A stretch of DNA of 64,000 nt from Planctomycetota bacterium (GTDB lineage Bacteria; Planctomycetota; SZUA-567; H5-PLA8): NCBI GenBank assembly GCA_027493525.1, contig JAOSKN010000003.1, positions 558,001-622,000 of the forward strand. Reading direction: 5' to 3'. Shown in pieces: positions 51,788-59,957 of the stretch. The notes beneath the pieces are model-generated. The model had not been told where the DNA came from and did not search any database. It saw only the letters and a list, made by a program, of their open reading frames with translations. Within the stretch, counting starts at the first letter, position 1, and each line of letters begins with the position of its first letter. The translations under genes were made by a program, and so were the position numbers.

Positions 51788-51848
51788 TGTTTGACTAAAG
51801 ATTATTGCGTAACACTTTAATTTATAACGGATTGTATTTTAGTGAAAA

Positions 51849-51923
51849 TCGGGGCGACTGGATTTGAACCAGCGACCTCTGCGTCCCGAACGCAGCGCTC
51901 TAGCCAAGCTGAGCTACGCCCCG
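51849..51923 (-). tRNA. tRNA-Pro (anticodon CGG)
   Basis: The minus strand folds as a cloverleaf: acceptor CGGGGCG with CGCCCCG plus discriminator A, D arm with AGCTCAG...GGCTAGAGC, anticodon stem CTGCG/CGCAG with loop TTCGGGA (CGG anticodon, decodes CCG), and T arm with GGTTCAAATCC. 75 nt; CCA is not encoded. Confidence 0.95.
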
Positions 51924-52085
51924 TAAGGACTTACATGAATGGGACTGATGGCGTATACTGTGTGCCGTTCACATCCTCTCTTCACGAAGAACCCAAAACT
52001 ACAGTGCATCCCGCTGGGCGTCAAGCAGCGGTGGGACTCGGAAGTGCTGAATCCCGCACGGATTGCTTGGGAATACGCTCCCGCA

Positions 52086-52121
52086 TTGCTGGAAACGCGT
52101 TCTCCTCTTACACTCACGCGC
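52086..52121 (+). promoter_or_regulatory. Predicted promoter of leaderless prfA
   Basis: TTGCTG (52086-52091), a 17-nt spacer and TACACT (52109-52114), then 7 nt to ATG 52122. No Shine-Dalgarno. Confidence 0.5.
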
Positions 52122-53208
52122 ATGTGGGACGACCTTGAAAAGCGCGGACAGCGCTACCTCGAACTACAGCGCGTCCTCGCCGATTCCGAATCGCCTGGCA
52201 AACCGGACTATCCGGCTTGGCTGCGCGAGTACGGGCGCCTCGCCAAACTCGGCGCGCTCTACGAGCCCTTCGCCAAGGCGCAGGCGGACCTTGACGAGGC
52301 CAAGGCGCTCCTGGCCGACCCCGCCACCGATGCCGACCTGAAGGAACTCGCCCAGGAGCAGCAGGTCGAGGCCCAGGCGCGGCTCGAGGAGGCGCGCGCG
52401 AGGCTTCTCGAGATGATGGATTCCGACGAACTCGACGAAGATTCCGCGCGCAACGTCATCATGGAACTGCACGCCGGCACCGGCGGCGACGAGGCGGCGC
52501 TCTTCGTCGCCAACCTCTTCGAGATGTACAAGCGCTTCATCGAGAAGCGCGGCTGGAAGGCGACGGTGCTCAACTTCTCCGACGGCAAGGTCGGGGGCTT
52601 CAAGGATATGAGTTTCCGCGTCGAAGGCGAAGGCGCGTTCGGCGAACTGCGCTTCGAAGGCGGCGGGCATCGCGTCCAGCGCGTCCCCGAGACCGAGACG
52701 CAGGGGCGCATCCACACCAGCATGGCCCGCGTCGCGATTCTGCCCGAGGTTGAAGCCGTCGAGGTCCACATCGACCCCAAGGACGTCGAGGAGAAGTTCT
52801 GCGGCGCCGGCGGGCCGGGCGGGCAGAACGTGAACAAGGTTGCCACGCAGTGCCAGTTGCACCACCTGCCCACCGGGATCATGGTCCACTGCATGGAAAC
52901 CCGCAGCCAGAAGACCAATAAGGAACGCGCCTGGCAGATTCTCCGCGCCAAGCTCTACGCGCTGGAGAAGGAGCGGATCGACCGCACGCGCTCCGATCAG
53001 CGCCTGGGCCAGATCGGTTCGGGAGAGCGCAGCGAACGGGTCCGGACCTACAACTTTCCTGCAGGCGCGCTGCACCGACCACCGGCTCGAAGGCGAGGAT
53101 AAGAACTGGGCCTTGCAGGGCATCCTTGCCGGCGAGCTGGACGAACTGATCGGCAAGCTGAAGGAAGCGCGCAAGAAGGCCGGACGCGGCCCCGTCCAGG
53201 CGGCCTGA
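52122..53208 (+). CDS. prfA: Peptide chain release factor 1, frameshifted as written
   Basis: Recognises UAA/UAG and triggers peptidyl-tRNA hydrolysis. ATG 52122 (MWDDLEKRG) is chosen because the longer ORF from 51939 crosses the promoter. The decoding loop reads VPETETQGR (RF1 PxT position is PET); the GGQ catalytic loop is GGPGGQNVNK (about residue 232). The frame leaves the family sequence after RSERVRTYNFP. Skipping T 53060 yields YNFPQARCTDHRLEGEDKNWALQGILAGELDELI and the expected C terminus to 53208 (about 361 aa). RF2-type autoregulatory frameshifting does not occur here, so an assembly indel is likely. prmC follows after 11 nt. Confidence 0.88.
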
Positions 53209-53219
53209 GCCCGCCGCGC

Positions 53220-54128
53220 ATGTCCACCCGCTCGTCCGGCGCCGCGCCGCGCATCTGGACCACCCTCGAACTGCTCAAGTGGACCGCCGATTACTTCAAG
53301 AAGAAAGGGCTCGAATCGCCGCGGCTCCAGGCCGAACTCCTGCTGGCCGAAGTCCTGGGCTGCGACCGCGTGCGCCTTTACGTGGACTTCGAGAAGCCCG
53401 TCCCCGCGCCGCAGCTCGAGCGTTACCGCGAGTTCGTTCGGCGCCGCGGGGAGGCCCGCGAGCCGCTTCAGTACATCGTGGGGCATGCGCCCTTCCTGGC
53501 GCTGAAGCTGAAGGTTACCCCCGCCGTCCTGATTCCGCGCCCCGAGACCGAAGAACTCGCCGCCTGGGCCGTCGAGAAGCTGAAGGCGGTCCCGGGCGAG
53601 GCGCCGCGCCTGCTCGATCTTGGCGCCGGCAGTGGGTGCCTGGCGCTGGCCGCCGCGCACGGCGAACCCCGCGCAAGCGTCCTGGCCACCGACGCCAGCG
53701 CCGCGGCGCTGGAGGTCGCCCGAGAGAACGCCGCCGCGCTGGGCCTGGCCGGGCGGGTGGCCTTCGCAGAGGGCGACCTCTTCGCGGCCGTGCCCGGCGA
53801 CTGGCGCGGGCAGGTGGACGTGCTGGTCTCCAACCCGCCGTACATCGACGAGGGCCTGCGCGAGACCCTCGCGCCGGAGGTTCGTGAACACGAGCCCGCC
53901 GCGGCGCTATTCGCGGCGAACCGGGGCTTGGCGGTGCTGGAGCGTATCGTTGCTGAGGCGGCCGCGTACGTGAAGGGCGGGGGAAGCATGGGGCTGGAGT
54001 GTTCGCCCGAGCAGGCCGGCGCGCTGGTGCGCCTCTTGGAGGCGCGGGGCGAGTTTGAAGCGCCGCGAAGCGTTCCCGATCTGAGCGGCAAACCGCGATT
54101 CGTGCACGCCGTCCGCCGCGCGGTGTAG
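53220..54128 (+). CDS. prmC: Release factor glutamine methyltransferase PrmC
   Basis: Methylates the Gln of the GGQ motif in release factors using SAM. 302 aa. An N-terminal helical domain (about 10-90) binds the factor. The Rossmann methyltransferase has LLDLGAGSGCLALAAA (SAM loop), VLATDASAAAL and the catalytic NPPYI. IPRPETEELAAW is the PrmC-specific motif. It sits 11 nt after prfA, the usual pairing of enzyme and substrate gene. Confidence 0.95.
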   Translation: MSTRSSGAAPRIWTTLELLKWTADYFKKKGLESPRLQAELLLAEVLGCDRVRLYVDFEKPVPAPQLERYREFVRRRGEAREPLQYIVGHAPFLALKLKVTPAVLIPRPETEELAAWAVEKLKAVPGEAPRLLDLGAGSGCLALAAAHGEPRASVLATDASAAALEVARENAAALGLAGRVAFAEGDLFAAVPGDWRGQVDVLVSNPPYIDEGLRETLAPEVREHEPAAALFAANRGLAVLERIVAEAAAYVKGGGSMGLECSPEQAGALVRLLEARGEFEAPRSVPDLSGKPRFVHAVRRAV

Positions 54129-54278
54129 TCGATCTCGGTATGCTTTTGCGAATCTTTTGCGGGCCTTGGGAAAAGAGCGGAGCGCGGGCGGACCGCCGAG
54201 GTGAGGACAAGTCGGGACGACTCCTCCGCGGACTAGGCCGCAGCGAGCGTGGTGAACCGTCCGTTGCCCTTCGCCGCG

Positions 54279-54306
54279 CACCGTTTACCGTGTACCGTTC
54301 ACCCGT
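54279..54306. repeat. Heptamer tandem array G (taccgtt-type)
   Basis: caccgtt, taccgtg, taccgtt, cacccgt, ending 18 nt before the NPCBM gene start. The unit is close to that of array B, so arrays with related units occur about 53 kb apart. Confidence 0.65.
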
Positions 54307-54324
54307 AGTCGGCGAGGCGTCTTG

Positions 54325-55572
54325 ATGAGTCGTTTTCCCGGAATTGGCGCGTTGGTTCTGGCGCTCTGCGCATCGGTCGGCGCGGGCGCCGACGAAGCTT
54401 ACCGAGTGGGCGGCGAGAAGCTGGTGGGGACCGCCTCGGGCGACGGCGCGAATATCCAGATCGGCGAGGGCCGTCTCGCGTTGGGCGAATTGCTGGTGCT
54501 TTCCTTCGGCGCCTCCCAGCCGCCCGCCCGGCTGGCCAGCGGAGTCTTCCTCCGCGACGGTTCGCTCCTGGTCGGCGAGTTGGAATCCCTGGTCGGAGAC
54601 AAGTGCGCCGTCGCGGCGACGTCTTTGGGGCGTACGCTCGAACTGCCAGGCGCCCAGGTTGCCGGCGCGTTCTTTCCCTTACCCGCCTCGATGCCGGAGA
54701 ATTTTCAGGCGCTGGGGAACTACGCGAGGCTCATTGCGGCCCTGCGCGAACCCGGCGCGCCAGGAGACGGCGGCGATCCCGCGCTCAGCCCCGGCCGGCG
54801 CAACCGCGTCACCTACCGCAACATGGAGCGCCTCGACGGCGTCCTGCAGCGCTTAAAGACCAACGCCTTCATCGCGCTGGCAGGCGGCGCCTCGGCCACG
54901 CCCGACCGCGAGGTCCTGCGCGTGGTGGAGTTCAAGCTCCCGGCGGAGCCCTCGCCGCCGCCCAAGGGCGGCCTGGAAGTCGTCGTGCGCATGAAAGCCG
55001 GCGACGTGCTTCGCGGGCGGCTCGTGAAGCTCGATGCGAAGGAACTGACGCTGGCCACCTCGTTCGCCGGAAATCTCGCCCTGCCGCGCCAGACCCTCGC
55101 CGTGCTCTATCTCGTCGGCGGGCCCGAGGCCGGCCTGGTCTGGCTCTCCGCGCTGAAGCCTGCTTCCGACGAGCATACGCCGACCTTCGACGCGAAATTC
55201 CCGACGCAACTCAACCTTTCCTGCGACGGCCGGATGCTCCGCATGAGCGGCCTGGTCTGCGACCGCGGGCTGGGCGTGCATGCCCGTTCGCGCGTGACCT
55301 TCGCCGTGGACGGCCGGCCGGGCTTGCGCTTCACCGCCTTGGTCGGGATCGACGACGAGACGCAGGGGCGCGGCGAGGCCGAGGCGCGCGTGCTGGTGGA
55401 TGGGCGGGTGGCCTGGCAGTCCGGGCCGCTCACGCCTGGCAAAGGAGCGGTGCCCGTTCTGGTCGATCTTGCCCAAGCCAAGGCGCTTACCCTGGAAGCC
55501 GACTTCGGGCCCGATGGCGACGACAGCGGCGATCACGTGGACTGGGGCTGGGCGGCGCTTGTGGGCAAGTAG
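54325..55572 (+). CDS. Secreted NPCBM-domain protein
   Basis: 415 aa with a signal peptide (GIGALVLALCASVGAGA). The first two thirds contain two beta-rich repeats beginning 'GEKLVG' and 'GDVLRGRLVKLD', without a recognised catalytic motif. The C terminus (about 290-412; LRMSGLVCDRGLGVHARSRVTFAVDG, FTALVGIDDETQGRGEAEARVLVDG) is an NPCBM domain, a predicted carbohydrate-binding module related to F5/8 folds. ATG 54325 follows a TTG in the same frame. The next gene, a beta-helix protein, starts 30 nt downstream. Confidence 0.82.
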   Translation: MSRFPGIGALVLALCASVGAGADEAYRVGGEKLVGTASGDGANIQIGEGRLALGELLVLSFGASQPPARLASGVFLRDGSLLVGELESLVGDKCAVAATSLGRTLELPGAQVAGAFFPLPASMPENFQALGNYARLIAALREPGAPGDGGDPALSPGRRNRVTYRNMERLDGVLQRLKTNAFIALAGGASATPDREVLRVVEFKLPAEPSPPPKGGLEVVVRMKAGDVLRGRLVKLDAKELTLATSFAGNLALPRQTLAVLYLVGGPEAGLVWLSALKPASDEHTPTFDAKFPTQLNLSCDGRMLRMSGLVCDRGLGVHARSRVTFAVDGRPGLRFTALVGIDDETQGRGEAEARVLVDGRVAWQSGPLTPGKGAVPVLVDLAQAKALTLEADFGPDGDDSGDHVDWGWAALVGK

Positions 55573-55601
55573 CGCGGCGATGTCCCGCAAAGGATGAAAC
55601 C

Positions 55602-56825
55602 ATGCTCGTTCGCGTCCTGGCTCTTTGTCTCGCCTGTGCCGGATTCGTGCGCGCGTCCGAAGAAGACCCCGATCCCCCGGAGTTCCCCGCGCCTCCCGCC
55701 AGCGCGCCCGAGGCGCCGGCCAACCTTCCCAAATCCGGCTTCTACGACTTGCTCCAGCATGGCGCGGTTCCCGGCCAGGACTGCACGGAGGCCCTGCAGA
55801 AGGCCTTCGATACGATGCCCCAGCATCAGCTCCCGATCCTCCTTCCGCCAGGGAACCTGCTTATTTCCAAGACGGTCGCGACGCCCTTCGTCGGCGGCGG
55901 GATGCTCATCGGCTGCGGGCGCTCCGAGCGGACCCGCCCCGACCATCCCCTCCACGGCGGCGTCTCGGCGCTGGTCTGGACGGGCGAGGCCGGCGGGACG
56001 GTGCTCAAAATCCAGGGCGCCGACCTCGAAGTCCGCGACCTCGCCGTCTATGGCCGCGTCGATGCGGTAACGCCCACGCGAGCCGGCATCGGGATACTCG
56101 TCACCAAGCCCGACCTGAAGGGGCTCGGTAGCGGCAAACACCAGTTCTCCTCCCTCCAGATCCAAGATTGCGACGTGGGGTTCCAGGTCGGCGAACGCTC
56201 CGTGCAGTCCAATTGCGACAACCTGGTCTTCGGCTTCCTCCGCATCACCGGCTGTACGACGGGCATCCGCGTCGTCAACTTGCAGGGGATGGGCTTCAAG
56301 TTCGACTACCTGCACACGCGCTACGTGGACGAAGGCATCGACTTCATGGGCGGGGGCAACCTCTGGGTCGATTCCTGGAAGATCATCAGCGGGAAGGTCG
56401 GCCTGCGCCTCCGCGACGTGCCCAAGGCGATCGGGTCCAACAACGCCAGCTACACCATCAACATGGTCAAGATCGACGACAACGGCGGGAAGTTCAAGAT
56501 GGTCCAGATGGACGGCGCCAAGCCGGCCAAGATCACGCTCAACGAGGGCCATATCGCCTACGACGAGTACAGCGGCGCGCCGTTCATCGAAATGAAGGGC
56601 GCTTCCTCGCTCACCATGCGCGACTGGTACAACCTCCAGCGCGGCATGATCCACGCCAAGTTCGAGAAGGACGCCAAGCCCAACATCCTCGTCGAGCGCA
56701 GCCGGCTCTCCGGAGGCATCAAATCCGCCGCGGACCTGCTCGAGGGCGAGGGCTACCTCAAACTCCGCGACTGCTTCGAAGGCAAGAGCGTCAAGCCCAT
56801 GCCGGACGAGGCCATCGAGAAGTAG
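55602..56825 (+). CDS. Secreted right-handed beta-helix (pectate-lyase-like) protein
   Basis: 407 aa with a signal peptide (VLALCLACAGFVRA). A Pro-rich linker precedes YDLLQHGAVPGQDCTEALQKAFD, the N-terminal signature of pectate-lyase-like and tail-spike beta-helices. Coils follow, with repeating 'LEVRDLAVYG', 'LQIQDCDVGFQVG', 'LRITGCTTGIRVV' elements. It probably acts on or binds polysaccharides at the cell surface; no catalytic residue is identified. AAAGGA precedes ATG. Neighbouring NPCBM and sulfatase genes suggest a glycan-use cluster. Confidence 0.8.
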   Translation: MLVRVLALCLACAGFVRASEEDPDPPEFPAPPASAPEAPANLPKSGFYDLLQHGAVPGQDCTEALQKAFDTMPQHQLPILLPPGNLLISKTVATPFVGGGMLIGCGRSERTRPDHPLHGGVSALVWTGEAGGTVLKIQGADLEVRDLAVYGRVDAVTPTRAGIGILVTKPDLKGLGSGKHQFSSLQIQDCDVGFQVGERSVQSNCDNLVFGFLRITGCTTGIRVVNLQGMGFKFDYLHTRYVDEGIDFMGGGNLWVDSWKIISGKVGLRLRDVPKAIGSNNASYTINMVKIDDNGGKFKMVQMDGAKPAKITLNEGHIAYDEYSGAPFIEMKGASSLTMRDWYNLQRGMIHAKFEKDAKPNILVERSRLSGGIKSAADLLEGEGYLKLRDCFEGKSVKPMPDEAIEK

Positions 56826-56850
56826 CCCGCGCGGCCGCGGAGCCTGAGCC

Positions 56851-58347
56851 ATGCCCAGACCGCCGAACGTCCTCGTGCTCATGTCCGACCAGCACCGCGC
56901 GGAGATCGCCGGCTGCTACGGGCATCCGCTGGTCCGCACCCCGCACCTCGACGCGCTGGCCGGGCGCGGGACGCTCTTCGAGAACGCTTTCTGCGCCGCG
57001 CCGCTCTGCGGGCCTTCGCGCGCCGCGGCCATCACGGGAACCTATCCGCATACGTGCGGTCTCGTCACGCACCCCAACGGCCGGCACCGCCTGAAAAAAC
57101 AGTACACGCCCGAGTGGAACCCCGCCGTGCGCAGCCTGGTGGGCGAATTCCGCGCGCGCGGCTACCGCACGCATGCCTGCGGCTACCTCGGCGTCATGGG
57201 CGCGCTCCCGGACGGCGCGAGGACCGACGCGGAGTTCCTGGGCTTCGAGAGCGCCGGCGCGGTGGACTACGCGGCCCTCGCGGGCAAGGAGATCGCGCGC
57301 CGCTACAACCTCGCCGACATCCAGGGCGAGATGTGGGAACCCGGCTATTTCAACGTCGCCGGCAAGCCCTGGCCCTACGAAGAAGACAAGCTCTGGGACA
57401 GCCTCATCGCCGAGGACGCCGCGAACTACATCCGCAATCGCGACCCCGCGAAGCCGTTTTACCTCTACGCCGGCTTCCGCGCGGTCCATCCGCCGTGGTG
57501 CGCGCCCTCGCGCTTCCACGAGCTGTACGACCCGGCTAGGCTCGACCCGCTGCCCGACTACAAGGTCCGCCACACCGGCAAGCCGCGCCGCATCCAGGAA
57601 CGCTTCGATTACTTCGACATCCGGCATTACCCCGAGGACATGGTGCGCCGCTCGATCGCGGCTTACTACGGCTTCGTGAGCTACCTCGACGACTGCATCG
57701 GGCGCGTGCTGCGGGCGCTCGAGGAAGCCGGACTGCGCGACGAAACGCTGATCGTATACACCGCCGACCATGGCGAGAACCTCTACCGCCACGGGCTCTG
57801 CGAAAAACACAGCTTCTTCGACGGCGCGGTGCGCATCCCGCTGCTCCTGAGCGGCCCCGGCATCCCGGCCGGCGCGCGGCGCGAAGGGCTCGCCAGCAAC
57901 ATCGACCTCCTGCCCACGCTCCTGGCGGCCTCGGGCGGCGAAGTCCCCGGCTTCGTCGAGGGCGTCGACCTGCGCCCGCTTGCCGCTGAGGGCCGCGAGG
58001 TCCGCGAGCGCGTCTTCGCCGAGTACTATCACACCACCGAGCCCTGCCGCATGGTCCGCGACCGGCGCTGGAAGTACATCCACACCGTGGACGACGTGAA
58101 CGAGCTGTACGACCTGCAAAACGATCCCCTGGAGACGCTCAACCTCGCCTGGTATCCGCAGTATGCCGAGCGCGTCGCGGCCATGGACCGCCTCGTCCTG
58201 GCCGACTGGGAGGTCCCCGACCTGCCGCCGTGGGCCGGCTGGACCGACCTGAACGAACGCAAGCAGCGCCAGCGCCTGGCCGGCCTTCCGATCCCCGACA
58301 CCCGCCCGCCGCTGCCCGCCTGGGCCGCCGAGTATCGCGGCGGCTGA
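56851..58347 (+). CDS. Sulfatase (S1 family), no signal peptide
   Basis: 498 aa. RPPNVLVLMSDQHRAEIAG supplies the N-terminal metal Asp; CGPSR gives the formylglycine Cys at about residue 53. Later motifs are YTADHGENLYRHG and VNELYDLQNDPLETLNL. HDPAKPFYLYAGFRAVHPPW-like sequence surrounds the active site. The start ATG opens directly on the catalytic domain, so cytoplasmic location is predicted. It lies 25 nt after the beta-helix gene and may be in one transcript with it. Confidence 0.93.
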   Translation: MPRPPNVLVLMSDQHRAEIAGCYGHPLVRTPHLDALAGRGTLFENAFCAAPLCGPSRAAAITGTYPHTCGLVTHPNGRHRLKKQYTPEWNPAVRSLVGEFRARGYRTHACGYLGVMGALPDGARTDAEFLGFESAGAVDYAALAGKEIARRYNLADIQGEMWEPGYFNVAGKPWPYEEDKLWDSLIAEDAANYIRNRDPAKPFYLYAGFRAVHPPWCAPSRFHELYDPARLDPLPDYKVRHTGKPRRIQERFDYFDIRHYPEDMVRRSIAAYYGFVSYLDDCIGRVLRALEEAGLRDETLIVYTADHGENLYRHGLCEKHSFFDGAVRIPLLLSGPGIPAGARREGLASNIDLLPTLLAASGGEVPGFVEGVDLRPLAAEGREVRERVFAEYYHTTEPCRMVRDRRWKYIHTVDDVNELYDLQNDPLETLNLAWYPQYAERVAAMDRLVLADWEVPDLPPWAGWTDLNERKQRQRLAGLPIPDTRPPLPAWAAEYRGG

Positions 58348-58386
58348 ACTTCACGCTTTCTTTATCCCTTCTCGCGCGCCTCCGCC

Positions 58387-58427
58387 TTGACGCGCGAAGC
58401 CGCTCGACTATATTCGCTTGGATGAAT
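58387..58427 (+). promoter_or_regulatory. arsR promoter with overlapping operator (O1)
   Basis: TTGACG (58387-58392), 16 nt, TATATT (58409-58414), then 7 nt to ATG 58422, with no Shine-Dalgarno. The dyad ATTCGC-4 nt-ATGAAT (58412-58427) covers the -10 box and start codon. It is an imperfect version of O2. Confidence 0.7.
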
Positions 58428-58784
58428 GTAGCTGCCCGCCCCGTGGCGCGCGCCGACCGGCTCTTCCGGGCCTTCTCCGACCGCACGCGCCTGCGCCTGC
58501 TGGCGCTCCTGGCGCGCGGCGAGCGCTGCGTCTGCGACCTCGTGGAAGTGGTGCGCCTCCCGCAGCCGACCGTCTCGCGGCATCTCGCCTACCTGCGCAA
58601 GGCCGGCCTCGTCCGCGCGCGCAAGGACGGCCTCTGGATCTACTACCGCCTGGCTCCGGCCAAGAGCGCCTTCCACGCCAAGCTGCTGGAGTGCCTGGGC
58701 TGCTGCTTCAAAGAGGTCCCCGAGTTCAAGCGCGACGCGAAGCGGCTGGGCCGTTGCGCGCCGAACTCGGCCTGCTGTGCGTAA
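58422..58784 (+). CDS. arsR: ArsR-family arsenic-responsive repressor
   Basis: 120 aa. Winged helix-turn-helix: ADRLFRAFSDRTRLRLLALLARGERCVCDLVEVV, then PQPTVSRHLAYLRKAGLVRARKDGLWIYYRL. The CVC pair in the 'ERCVCDL' helix is the As(III)/Sb(III)-binding site of classical ArsR. The tail has extra Cys (LECLGCCF, NSACCA). Binding of arsenite releases it from DNA. ATG 58422 lies within O1, and the upstream frame is not homologous. First gene of the arsenic operon. Confidence 0.92.
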   Translation: MNVAARPVARADRLFRAFSDRTRLRLLALLARGERCVCDLVEVVRLPQPTVSRHLAYLRKAGLVRARKDGLWIYYRLAPAKSAFHAKLLECLGCCFKEVPEFKRDAKRLGRCAPNSACCA

Positions 58785-58802
58785 AAATTTTTGGCAAAGT
58801 AC

Positions 58803-58818
58803 ATTCGCTCAGGCGAAT
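58803..58818 (+). promoter_or_regulatory. Second ArsR operator (O2) before arsC
   Basis: ATTCGC-4 nt-GCGAAT, a perfect 6-bp inverted repeat with the same spacing as O1, lies between arsR and arsC, 18 nt before the arsC start. A separate promoter is not evident; it may act as a roadblock or belong to an internal promoter. Confidence 0.65.
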
Positions 58819-58836
58819 GGAGGGGAGTCTGAGGCC

Positions 58837-59268
58837 ATGCAAAAGAATCCCGTGCTCCTCTTTCTCTGCACCGGCAATGCGGCGCGCAGCCAGATGGCCG
58901 AAGCCCTGATGCGCCACCACGCCGGCGACCGCTACGACGTCCATAGCGCGGGCACCAAGCCCAAGGGCGTCCACCCGCTCACCCTGGAGGCGCTGAAGGA
59001 CAAGGACATTGAGACGAAGGGCCTGCGCTCGAAGCACCTCGACGAATACCTCGGGCATCTGCCCGTCCATACGCTCATCGTCGTCTGTTCCAGCGCGGAC
59101 CAGGAGTGCCCCGTCGCGTGGCCCAACCTCCAGCGCCGGCTCTTCTGGCCCTTCGAGGACCCCGCGGCCGCGGAGGGCTCGGACACCGCCAAGTTGGCCA
59201 AGTTCCGTGAGGTCCGCGACCAGATCGAAGCCAAGATCGTCGACTGGCTCAAAGAGGACACGCTTTGA
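58837..59268 (+). CDS. arsC: Arsenate reductase, LMW-PTP (thioredoxin-coupled) type
   Basis: 143 aa. It reduces As(V) to As(III). LFLCTGNAARSQMAEALMRHHAG is the P-loop CTGNAARS (nucleophilic Cys) of the low-molecular-weight phosphatase fold. Further Cys, in VVCSSADQECP, lie where the ArsC (pI258-like) disulfide cascade uses two more. ATG 58837 has AGGGGAG upstream. The expected partner exporter (ArsB or Acr3) is absent; a membrane channel follows instead. Confidence 0.92.
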   Translation: MQKNPVLLFLCTGNAARSQMAEALMRHHAGDRYDVHSAGTKPKGVHPLTLEALKDKDIETKGLRSKHLDEYLGHLPVHTLIVVCSSADQECPVAWPNLQRRLFWPFEDPAAAEGSDTAKLAKFREVRDQIEAKIVDWLKEDTL

Positions 59269-59957
59269 GGCGCAAGCTGGCCGCGGAAGCCATCGGGACT
59301 TTCGCGCTCGTCTTCGCCGGCGCCGGCGCGATGGTGGTCGACGACGTAACCGGCGGGCGGGTCACGCACGTCGGCGTCGCCCTAACCTTCGGCCTCGTCG
59401 TGATGGCGATGATCTACGCGCTGGGCCGGATTTCGGGCGCGCACCTGAATCCGGCGGTGACGCTGGGCTTCTGCGCGGCGCGCCGCGCGCCGTGGACGCT
59501 CCTGCCAGGGTACGTCTCGGCCCAAGTCGGCGGAGCGCTCGCGGCGAGCCTGCTCCTGCGCGCCACCTTTCCGGTACACGCCACGCTCGGCGCGACAATT
59601 CCCATCGGCTCGGACGCGCAATCGTTCCTGCTGGAAGTCGTGCTCACCGCGCTCCTGATGTTCACGATCCTCTGCGTCTCCACGGGCAGCCGGGAGACCG
59701 GCGCGATGGCCGGGATCGCCGTGGGCGGGGTGGTGGGGCTGGAGGCGCTCTTCGCCGGCCCGATCTGCGGCGCCTCGATGAACCCGGCCCGTTCGCTCGC
59801 CCCTGCGCTGGTCTCGGGGCATCTCGAGAGCCTCTGGCTCTACCTCGCCGCCCCCGCGCTGGGCGCGCTGCTTGCCGTGCCGGGTTGGCGGCTGGTGGGT
59901 TCGACGGAGAACGAAAGCGCGGACGAACCGCTCAACGTCCCGCTGGCCGAGCGCTGA
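59265..59957 (+). CDS. MIP-family channel (aquaglyceroporin, AqpS-like by context)
   Basis: 230 aa with six TMs and two half-helices carrying the pore motifs HLNPAVT and SMNPARS. The start is TTG 59265, overlapping the arsC stop (TTGA), so translation is coupled. In Sinorhizobium the ars operon encodes AqpS, a channel letting arsenite flow out after ArsC reduction; the arsR-arsC-channel order here gives the same logic. Selectivity residues that separate water and glycerol types cannot be settled by eye. Confidence 0.88.
   Translation: MRRKLAAEAIGTFALVFAGAGAMVVDDVTGGRVTHVGVALTFGLVVMAMIYALGRISGAHLNPAVTLGFCAARRAPWTLLPGYVSAQVGGALAASLLLRATFPVHATLGATIPIGSDAQSFLLEVVLTALLMFTILCVSTGSRETGAMAGIAVGGVVGLEALFAGPICGASMNPARSLAPALVSGHLESLWLYLAAPALGALLAVPGWRLVGSTENESADEPLNVPLAER

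Noticed and set aside
51842-52121. N-terminal extension of prfA and a plus-strand ORF over the tRNA
   Set aside because: These overlap the tRNA-Pro gene and the prfA promoter; the frames are not homologous to anything recognised.
52122-53208. Programmed frameshift as in prfB
   Set aside because: The shift site lacks an in-frame UGA with upstream Shine-Dalgarno; the decoding motif is PxT (RF1), and RF1 autoregulation of this kind is not known.
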